Positions 57,211-64,000 of a stretch of 64,000 nt of DNA are shown in pieces (positions within the stretch are counted from its first letter, which is position 1; each line of letters opens with the position of its first letter). Source of the DNA: Dacryopinax spathularia. Lineage: Eukaryota > Basidiomycota > Dacrymycetes > Dacrymycetales > Dacrymycetaceae. A program made the translations under genes and the position numbers. Location: assembly GCA_037974965.1 (NCBI GenBank), contig JBBPFI010000016.1, positions 763,635-827,634 of the forward strand, given 5' to 3'. A model generated the notes under the pieces. That model had not been told where the DNA came from, did not search any database, and saw only the letters and a program-made list of their open reading frames with translations.

Positions 57211-57905
57211 AAGGTGCAATGCCCCAGAGCACGTGGTTGTGGGTGGCAGTGTTGACATTACAGTCATTGATGGTGTCTCGGTTGGTTGGGGGCTCCTGTG
57301 TCTCTTGCGTTCGACCATCATGGACCCAGGTACGGTTATTGGCAATGTGATGGCTTTGCTGACCTTGAGACTAGTGACCTCGTCCTTAAGGTGGAAGGCG
57401 CGTGGGGATGTGGTATTGGAGGAGCTCCCAGCAACGCCATGGGTTCAGGTTGTGGTGGGACGGTTTCTGGCCAGGGGGGAGACACAGGTGGGGTTGGAGC
57501 GGTGTCGATGCTGCGTGGTGGAATGGCGGGAGTGCGTGCGGTTGCCGGAGTGGCCAAGCTGCCTTTTCTGTTGCCTGCGGGACCCATGGAGTGAGTGCGG
57601 CCCGTTTCGTGCTGAGTACGCCATCCTGTTATTGGTTGTAATTGACGCTAACATCATGATAGCTTTTTGGCCAGCTTTGGAGGGCAGGCCCCAAAAATCC
57701 ATCGTCGGATACCAAAGCGTTGGAAGCGAGTGGAGGATATTGACGGGGATCGACTTCGTCCGGGCATGGAGTGGGCTGTGAGGTGGTTTCTGGAGGATGG
57801 GCAGCTGGCGTGGGCATGGGAGAAGTGCTTGAGTTGTCGTCTGCAATGTCGGCAATGTGTTCGCGTAGATGGCTTCTCTTGTTGCTTGTTTTGCCTTTTG
57901 GACGA
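57211..57905. other. Spacer between pol stop and polypurine tract
   Basis: This is about 700 bp inside the element. Open frames exist on both strands (57233-57781 +, 57445-57855 -), but neither shows a domain, so I treat it as untranslated sequence. Confidence 0.5.
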
Positions 57906-60900
57906 TTACTGGTGTTGTTGAGCACGCCCTTCAGTCCAACTGAAGAGAACCTTTGGTGAGGGAGTCGTGTAGTTCTCCAGTTGTTGAAATGGAAGTCGTT
58001 GGAATGTGAGTGCCGAAATTCGTCCAGGCGCGGATGGGTGCTTGGTGTGGAAGTCACGGATAGCCTTGGGCACATCTTCACGGAGTTGTGCTTCTGGTTC
58101 CCAAGTGCGTTCAGAGTTGGGGTAGCCCTTCCACTTGACGAGATATTCTAGCTTGCCACGGCGGAGACGGCTGTCATCGATACGTTCGAGTTCCCATTGT
58201 GGTACTCCATCTTGGACTACAGCGGGGGGTGGCCGTTTCTCTTGAGGGCGGCCAGGGAGATCACTTTCCTGGTAGCGACGCAGTTTGCTGACATGGAAGA
58301 CAGGGTGAATAAGGAAACTGCTGGGGAGTTTGAGTCGATATGCATTATTGTTGATCTTTTCAAGGATCTCGAAGGGTCCGAACCATTTGTCATCCAGTTT
58401 CTTGGCCGGTCTTGTTGTCTTGATATTGTGCGAGTCTAGCCAGACTTTGTCTCCAGGTTGGTAGTTAGGTGTTTGGCCATGGTGGAGATCATAGAAGCGT
58501 GCCATGTCCTCGGATGCTTGCTTCAGGGCAGCCGTGCATTCCTCTTGTAGCTTGTTCATGCAGGTGAGGAAATCATTGACTCCTTCAATGGGAGAGTCAC
58601 GGATGGGTTCAGTACCCATGCGGGGATTTTGTCCGGTGTTGGCCATAAAGGGTGACATGCGCGTAGAGGCTTGAACACGGTTGTTGTATGCAAACTCAGC
58701 AAGAGGGAGCCAGTCAACCCAATCATCCTGCCGATAATTGACAAACAGGCGTAGGTACTGCTCAATCTCCTGGTTGATGCGTTCCGTTTGACCATCAGTC
58801 TGTGGATGGTAGGCGCTAGAGGCGGAAGTCTTGATATCCAAGAGGCGATTGAGTTCTCTCATGAAGGCTGACACATACTGTGTTCCTCGATCACTGATGA
58901 TTTCTTCTGGGAGTCCATGATGTCTCCAAACATTGTCACGGAAGAGTCGAGCAATACCCAAGGAGGACACTTCATTCTGGGTTGGTGCAAAGTGTGCTTG
59001 CTTGGTGAGCCGGTCCACAGCAACAAAGATGGCATCATGTCCATTTGATGGTGGGAGGGAGGTAATCAGGTCTGTAGTTACGCATTGCCAGCGTCGGGTA
59101 GGGATTCGGTTTGGCATAAGTTGCCCAGTAGGAGCTTGAGGGTACACCTTGGTGCGGTTACAGGCATGGCACGTCGTCACATAACGCCCAATGAATCGGC
59201 TGATATTAGGCCACCAGTAGTTTCTTGAGACCAGTTCGAGTGTCTTCCATCGACCTGGATGTCCTGCCACAGGTGTGTCGTGATGAAGTCGTACAATCTT
59301 TGTTCGGAGTGCATCGTTTTTGGGCACGTAAACCTTTCCTCGGAATAGGATAAGGCCAGATTCTTCTGCCCATTCAGAGCCAATAAGGCGACTAGTGCCA
59401 GCAGCCTTCATTTCTTCAATCGCTTTGACCACAGCTTCATCTTGGTCCTTGCAATTCCGTATTTCTCGCAGGAGATCTCGTTCAGCACCAGTGATAAGGG
59501 CGTGTCCACGTTGTGCTGCAGCAATCTTGAACCAGTGTGGACGAAGCAAAATTTGATCGGTGTTATCGTTCTCCCCCCTCTTTTGGTCCGCTCGTCTCGA
59601 GAGGGCATCGGGTTTACCGCTTTGTTTGCCAGCACGATGGACCAGAACAAAGTCAAATCGGGAGAGGAAGAGTGACCAGCGTGCTTGGCGTCGAGTCAGC
59701 TTCTGAGCAGTCTGGAAGTACTTGAGATTTTGATGGTCGGTGTAGATCTCAAACTGGTGTTTGGCTCCTTCCAGGAAGTGACGCCATTCTTCAAGCGCTC
59801 GGATGATTGCCAGTAGTTCTTTGTCATGGATGTCGTAATTTCGTTCTGTTTCAGAGAGGCTCTTGGACATGAATGCGACGGGGTGCCATTTGCCATCCTC
59901 CCCCAGTTGAGAGAGTTCAGCTCCAGTGGCATAGTCAGAGCTGTCTGCCTCTACTCGGAAGGGTTTATCTTCATTTGGAAAGGCAAGCACGGGGTGTGAG
60001 GTGATGGCTTCCTTCAGGTGCTCGAATGCAGTTTGCTGATCGGAGCCCCATGTGAAAGGGGTATCTTTTCGGGTGAGGTCGTGGAGTGGCCGGGCAATGG
60101 TGGAGAAATCTTTGATAAAGCGGCGGTAGAAGTTACAGAAACCAATGAAAGATTGGACTTCTGTCAGGTTGGTAGGGGTTGGCCATTTCAAGACGCCCTC
60201 CACTTTCACAGGATCCATGGTGACAGTGCCCCTCCCAATGATGAGACCAAGGTACTCAATGGTCTCCTTATGGAATTCACATTTGGCTGGGCGAAGGTAG
60301 AGCTTGTGTTGACGGAGAAGTTCCAAGACTTGCAGGACTGTCTGGCGGTGGTCTTCAAGGTTGTCCGAAAAGATCAGGATGTCATCCAGATAGACGACCA
60401 CACGTCCGGCATCGATGAGGTCCCGAAAGATGTCATTCATCATGGTCTGGAAGGTGCTTGGACTGTTGGTAAGGCCAAAGAACATGACTAGAGGTTCGAA
60501 CAAGCCACGGTTGGTACGGAAGGCTGCCTTCCACTCGTCGCCCTCTTTGATACGTATGTTGTTGTAGCCCCAGCGAATATCCAACTTGGTGAACCATTGA
60601 GCATGACGTAGTTGGTTAACAAGGTCAGAGATAAGCGGAATTGGATAGCGATTCTTGATAGTCATCTCGTTGAGCTTGCGGTAGTCTTGGACAAGGCGTA
60701 AACGGCCATCTTTCTTCTTGACAAAAAATACAGGAGCTGCCATGGGGGACTTGGATGGGCGAATACGTCCAGAGGCCAGGTTCTCCTTCAGGAATTCATC
60801 AAGCTCCTTCTGCTCATCTAAAGAGAGCGGATAGACTCGGGAGCCCTTTGGTTCTGAACCCGGTTTCAGTTCGATGGCATGGTCCCATGGTCGGTGTTGA

Positions 60901-61796
60901 GGTAGTTCGTCAAATGAATCCTTGGAGAATACGTCTTGATAGTGGTGGTATTCCGGTGGAACCAATGCTTCAAAACTTTCTTCCTGTTGATGATGCTTGG
61001 CTTCTTCAGCTGCCAGTCGCGTGGATGCAGTTTCTGTGGCCTGGATGGTGGGACCAGTTGGCGGAAGCCAGGCAACCAGGATGCGATCGGTAGGCTCCAA
61101 CACTTCTACAGCAGGTTTGGCCTGGTCCTCGGATTCGGTGGTATCAATGGCAAAGACGGCAAGAGGTACAGGGATTTGAGTGATCTTGTTGGGAGGTATG
61201 TTGGCCGGGTTGGTGGTACGGGCAGTGCACCGGGGTGGGCAGCGCGACATCTTCACTTCACCAGTGACCCAGTTGATTTCGGGATTGTGAAGTCGAAGCC
61301 AGGTATGGCCAACAATGACGGTCCGTCGACCCAGGCTGGTGACTTGGAATGTGGTGCGTTCGGTGTGGTCCCTGAACTTCATGATGAGGTCTACTTCTTC
61401 ACGAATCGAACCTCCCTCATTCAGTGTCCCATCGATATTGTATACAGGGATGGCACGTGGGAGTCGTTTTGTGGTTAAATTTCGGTACTTAACATATTCG
61501 GAGTCGATGAACATGCCAGTAGCACCTGAGTCAAGGAGTGCAGTGGTGGTGAAGGATTCGCCGGAGTCCAGTGCTTGCAAGCCCAGAGAGAGTTCCGTGG
61601 AGTTGAGCGGTGAGACCGAGCGAATATAGATCTTGGGTGGTAAGGGTGTTTCAGGAATGGGAATGGATTGGGTGGACACGGTTGCAGGCTTAGGCGAGGG
61701 CATAATGGCATAGTCATTGTCATTTGCATCCAACTCGGCTAAAACAGCAAAGCGATTGGTCGAGGGCAATGTGTCCCGTTTGGTCGACCATTTCAA
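57906..61796 (-). CDS. Chromovirus Pol (PR-RT-RH-IN-chromodomain)
   Basis: There are 1,296 codons from the first codon after the gag overlap. Protease DSGATG (residue 89). RT from VYPLSLDEQKELDEFL with FTKLDIRWGYNNIRI and catalytic YLDD (469-472). RNase H with DSSDYATGAELSQ and YDIHDKELLAIIRALEEW. Integrase HHCC finger (HHDTPVAGHPG ... CHACNRTK). Catalytic D in VTTDLITSLPP, D in ISDRGTQYVS and E in DGQTERINQEIEQ. Chromodomain LEYLVKWKGYPNSERTWEPE near the C-terminus. The frame begins one base behind gag and has no ATG until residue 32, so it is probably made by -1 frameshifting. All catalytic residues are present. Confidence 0.95.
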   Translation of the reverse strand: MKWSTKRDTLPSTNRFAVLAELDANDNDYAIMPSPKPATVSTQSIPIPETPLPPKIYIRSVSPLNSTELSLGLQALDSGESFTTTALLDSGATGMFIDSEYVKYRNLTTKRLPRAIPVYNIDGTLNEGGSIREEVDLIMKFRDHTERTTFQVTSLGRRTVIVGHTWLRLHNPEINWVTGEVKMSRCPPRCTARTTNPANIPPNKITQIPVPLAVFAIDTTESEDQAKPAVEVLEPTDRILVAWLPPTGPTIQATETASTRLAAEEAKHHQQEESFEALVPPEYHHYQDVFSKDSFDELPQHRPWDHAIELKPGSEPKGSRVYPLSLDEQKELDEFLKENLASGRIRPSKSPMAAPVFFVKKKDGRLRLVQDYRKLNEMTIKNRYPIPLISDLVNQLRHAQWFTKLDIRWGYNNIRIKEGDEWKAAFRTNRGLFEPLVMFFGLTNSPSTFQTMMNDIFRDLIDAGRVVVYLDDILIFSDNLEDHRQTVLQVLELLRQHKLYLRPAKCEFHKETIEYLGLIIGRGTVTMDPVKVEGVLKWPTPTNLTEVQSFIGFCNFYRRFIKDFSTIARPLHDLTRKDTPFTWGSDQQTAFEHLKEAITSHPVLAFPNEDKPFRVEADSSDYATGAELSQLGEDGKWHPVAFMSKSLSETERNYDIHDKELLAIIRALEEWRHFLEGAKHQFEIYTDHQNLKYFQTAQKLTRRQARWSLFLSRFDFVLVHRAGKQSGKPDALSRRADQKRGENDNTDQILLRPHWFKIAAAQRGHALITGAERDLLREIRNCKDQDEAVVKAIEEMKAAGTSRLIGSEWAEESGLILFRGKVYVPKNDALRTKIVRLHHDTPVAGHPGRWKTLELVSRNYWWPNISRFIGRYVTTCHACNRTKVYPQAPTGQLMPNRIPTRRWQCVTTDLITSLPPSNGHDAIFVAVDRLTKQAHFAPTQNEVSSLGIARLFRDNVWRHHGLPEEIISDRGTQYVSAFMRELNRLLDIKTSASSAYHPQTDGQTERINQEIEQYLRLFVNYRQDDWVDWLPLAEFAYNNRVQASTRMSPFMANTGQNPRMGTEPIRDSPIEGVNDFLTCMNKLQEECTAALKQASEDMARFYDLHHGQTPNYQPGDKVWLDSHNIKTTRPAKKLDDKWFGPFEILEKINNNAYRLKLPSSFLIHPVFHVSKLRRYQESDLPGRPQEKRPPPAVVQDGVPQWELERIDDSRLRRGKLEYLVKWKGYPNSERTWEPEAQLREDVPKAIRDFHTKHPSAPGRISALTFQRLPFQQLENYTTPSPKVLFSWTEGRAQQHQ

Positions 61797-62920
61797 AAAT
61801 CCTCCTTGGGTGATTCTTCGGTTGCCTTAGGTGGAGCTGGGAGCGCTTTGTTGGAAGAGAGCAATTTGCCAATCTCTTCTCTCAGGATCGCTCTCACACC
61901 ATCGGCATTCAAAGGTGTGGTATCGGTTGTCGCAGTGTCGGTCGCACGAATGCGGGCTTTCTTGGGCTCTGGGCATTCACGGGCAATATGTCCAGGTTGG
62001 CCACAGTTGTAGCAGGTGATCTTGCGCCCAGTACGACGGTTGGAATCAATGTCCATGGGTTCACCAGGGTGCAGGGCTGGTGTGGTGGTCGTAGCCGAAG
62101 TAGATGAACGTGCGGTGGTGCTTGTGGTAGTCTGTCGGACATATCGGGTGTTGTTGTTGGAGAATGGCCGGCGTGCATCTAGCTTACGCTGCTGTCGATC
62201 AAAGCGAAGGGCATAGTCATACCATGCCTGCAGTTTCGTTGGCATTTCTGGCAGTGCATAGATCTTGCTGACAAGCGCGCTGTTGAGGCCGCGTTCGAAT
62301 TTCTCCATCAGAGCAGTATCGTTATACTGAGTGCGTGTGGCTAGCTCTTGAAATGCGGATACGTATTCATCAGCCGTCTTCTGCCCTTGCTTGAGTTGAT
62401 CCATCTTGAAGCGTGCGGAGCCTTCAGGATCGGGGTCCATGAATGTGAGATGGAAGAGTTTCTCAAACTCATTCCACGTGGTGAAGGACAGTGCAGCCGG
62501 TTTGTCGGGATCATCGGTGTTAGCAACTAGGCGGTCTGCCCATGTGCCAGCAATCCCTCCTTTCATGTAGGACAAGGCAAAGATGATGCATTCATTGGCG
62601 GTTGGGAAGTCCAATGGACGGGCAAAGAAGTTGATGCGGAGTTGGCGTAGAAAGGTGTCGGCTTTGGCACGCGTGCCATCGAAAATATCGGGTGGTGCCA
62701 CAGGGGTGTTACGACGGGGCATGACTTCAAGCTGTGCAATCCTAGCTTGCAATGCCTTGAGCTCGTCAGTCAGTTGTTCCTCCACAGTCTTGACGCGAGG
62801 TTCCTGCGTAGTGGTTGTATTGTTGACAGTTGGGGCTGCCTCACTGGCTGCTGCCGCAGAGACTTGAGGACCCACATCACCCATTACCATGGGGATTCCT
62901 GGGACTGTAGGGTACGCCAT
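61793..62920 (-). CDS. Chromovirus Gag
   Basis: It is 375 aa, starting MAYPTVPGIP at 62920, about 80 bp after the 5' LTR. A helical retrotrans_gag-type capsid region includes FLRQLRINFFARPLDFPTA, WNEFEKLFHLTFMDPDPEG and KQGQKTADEYVSAFQELATR. A single zinc knuckle, ITCYNCGQPGHIARECPEPK (CX2CX4HX4C), follows. Gag forms the particle and binds RNA. The stop TGA follows a five-T run that also lies in the pol frame. Confidence 0.95.
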   Translation of the reverse strand: MAYPTVPGIPMVMGDVGPQVSAAAASEAAPTVNNTTTTQEPRVKTVEEQLTDELKALQARIAQLEVMPRRNTPVAPPDIFDGTRAKADTFLRQLRINFFARPLDFPTANECIIFALSYMKGGIAGTWADRLVANTDDPDKPAALSFTTWNEFEKLFHLTFMDPDPEGSARFKMDQLKQGQKTADEYVSAFQELATRTQYNDTALMEKFERGLNSALVSKIYALPEMPTKLQAWYDYALRFDRQQRKLDARRPFSNNNTRYVRQTTTSTTARSSTSATTTTPALHPGEPMDIDSNRRTGRKITCYNCGQPGHIARECPEPKKARIRATDTATTDTTPLNADGVRAILREEIGKLLSSNKALPAPPKATEESPKEDF

Positions 62921-62985
62921 AGAGGTGTAGAGTAAAGCTCAGAGGTAGGAGTAGAGTAGGGAATAGCAGTAGGGTTGTTGTCGGC

Positions 62986-62996
62986 AGATCCGGTCT
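62986..62996 (-). other. Self-primer binding site of the chromovirus
   Basis: Two bases inside the 5' LTR, the minus strand reads AGACCGGATCT. Its exact complement AGATCCGGTCT lies in the LTR at 63146-63156, where the transcript should begin. No tRNA 3'-end match (TGG...) is present. Confidence 0.7.
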
Positions 62997-62998
62997 TC

Positions 62999-63713
62999 TG
63001 TGAGGGCACACCACAATAACAAGGCTACTGCGGGTGAACAGATAGACGGGGTAGCGTCCAGAGAGGGTAAGAGGGGTCGCTTAGGGATGACAGAGAGTGT
63101 ATTGGATCGAGTGCCTAGGTAGTTACAATGGTGGAATTTCCCCAGAGACCGGATCTAAGGGGATAGAGGCCCTAAAGGCTCTATATTTATACCCGGGAGC
63201 CCTAAAGGCTATCCCTTGCTACGGGAGGTTCTGGAAGACCTCAGAAAGCGTCAGAACGCGTCAGAATGTGTCAGAAGACGTCAGAATGACTAGGGACTGA
63301 GTAAGGGATGAGTATAGCACAGCAGTACAGTCATAGCGTGTCAGGATGACTCCATGGCAGTGCATGGCAGTGCGTGGTGTCATGGCAGTGCATACTCAAA
63401 CCTGTGCGTATGCCCGGGCCCATGGCTGTGGGTCCTGTAGCTGGTCCCTGGGCGCTTAGAATCGATAGGAATCCGTTGGAAGATGGTGGGGTTAAGGTGG
63501 CAACCGCCGACGGCGGCAACAATGGCACGAGCGGCACGTCCCTGGCTGGTGGCACATCTGGCCATTGACTAGGCTTCTGGGCGGCACCGGCATTAGTCCT
63601 ATCGCCGGTGATCGGTGGAGATAGGCGATAGAAGCTCTTGCTGGGTGGCCATGGGCATGCAGTCGTGATCGGGAGTCCAGGCTTTAGGGTCGAAAAAGGT
63701 ACGTCCCCTGACA
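62999..63713 (-). repeat. 5' LTR of the chromovirus
   Basis: It is 715 bp, the same as the 3' LTR. It holds the promoter: TATA box 63184-63191, predicted transcript start about 63156, and upstream 10 bp repeats at 63238-63287. Confidence 0.95.
63184..63191 (-). promoter_or_regulatory. TATA box of the chromovirus LTR
   Basis: TATAAATA on the minus strand lies about 35 nt upstream of AGATCCGGTCT, the predicted 5' end of the RNA that matches the self-primer site. Confidence 0.7.
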
Positions 63714-64000
63714 CCGCCGCGCCTAGGACAGCCGGACCCTAGCCGTGCCTGCCGTGCCTGCCGTGCCCTCGAGCCGTCCCAGCAAAGATGAGCCTCAATC
63801 CAACCCTTTTTAGCCCTCTGACATCCCTTTAATTTCCCTCATCCCAAGCCTTCTGTACCGCCCCGCCAGCTCCAGCTTTCCCTGCAAGAATCGATAAGCA
63901 GGTTGTTGAGAAAAGAGTGTTGCAGCGTCGGACGTCCAGGCACAGGACCCTAAGATGTAGTCAGCCCGGAGAAAGAGAAAGGTGTGTGCAATCCACGCAC
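63714..64000. other. Right flank of the chromovirus
   Basis: It begins with the second CCGC duplication, then a short tandem GCCGTGCCT x3 near 63742-63768. No gene is seen before the window ends. Confidence 0.5.

Larger units (their letters stand above)
56482..63713 (-). mobile_element. Complete Ty3/gypsy chromovirus, 7.2 kb
   Basis: It is a full-length element on the minus strand: 5' LTR 62999-63713, self-complementary primer site, gag, pol with C-terminal chromodomain, about 0.7 kb of spacer, polypurine tract, 3' LTR 56482-57196. The LTRs keep a constant offset of 6,517 bp, with no differences that I noticed. Both coding frames are open and the duplication CCGC is intact. All this points to a recent, possibly still active insertion. 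The chromodomain class (chromoviruses) commonly integrates into heterochromatin, which suits the repeat-rich site. Confidence 0.95.

Noticed and set aside
57233-57781. Plus-strand open frame of 182 codons between pol and the 3' LTR
   Set aside because: It is antisense to the element and hydrophobic without clear TM spacing, and the first codon is not a strong start. Probably untranslated spacer.

Overview
The window is nuclear DNA of a filamentous or yeast-like fungus, most likely a basidiomycete in or near the Tremellomycetes. The reasons are genes split by many 46-66 bp introns (GTACGT, GTGCGT or GTGAGT donors, CTNAC-like branch points, AG acceptors), a GC-rich background, fungal gene families throughout, and intact Ty1/copia and Ty3/gypsy retrotransposons. 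I assembled exon chains by hand. In each spliced gene the exon lengths sum to a whole number of codons and the phases join without a stop, but none has been checked against transcripts.

Layout. 1-3734: a Ty1/copia element on the minus strand that runs off the left edge, with one LTR and an initiator-tRNA-Met anticodon-arm type primer site. 5252-6607 (-): secreted GH105-like glycosidase. 7565-10280 (+): TPX2-like spindle factor. 10618-12659 (+): AIM9-like mitochondrial phosphotransferase. 13066-14547 (+): oligoribonuclease. 14789-16895 and 17582-19683 (-): tandem pair of allantoate-permease-family (MFS) transporters. 20809-21849 (-): SWIB/MDM2 chromatin protein. 22869-24852 (-): Nab2-type CCCH poly(A)-binding protein. 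25204-26183 (-): steroid 5-alpha-reductase family protein. 26512-28661 (-): probable mitochondrial P-loop ATPase with atypical Walker motifs. 29433-31123 and 32039-34129 (+): two unrelated cytochrome P450s. 34130-37766: a 3.6 kb stretch without a convincing gene, upstream of a PCL-type cyclin (37767-38663 +). 39111-39453: a MITE with perfect 27 bp terminal inverted repeats. 42234-45864 (+): mitochondrial arginine-pathway carbamoyl-phosphate synthase large subunit. 46034-47558 (-): FAD amino-acid oxidase. 47837-48594 (+): FCF1/Utp24. 49481-53463 (+): CSC1/OSCA-like channel. 53673-55103 (-): homeodomain-like protein. 55526-56290: an old LTR remnant and an array of palindromic repeats. 56482-63713: a complete, apparently young Ty3/gypsy chromovirus (minus strand) with identical 715 bp LTRs, CCGC target-site duplication, gag/pol in a -1 frame relation and a Tf1-like self-priming signature.

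Most single-copy genes are housekeeping (rRNA processing, mRNA export, arginine synthesis, RNA turnover, spindle, cell cycle) and form no operon-like unit. The accessory features are the two transposon-rich ends, the tandem transporters and the P450 pair. I did not find an obviously new multi-gene system. The most unusual signals are the self-priming chromovirus, the hairpin array beside it, the MITE, a 56 bp hairpin flanked by direct repeats, and several genes with degenerate motifs.
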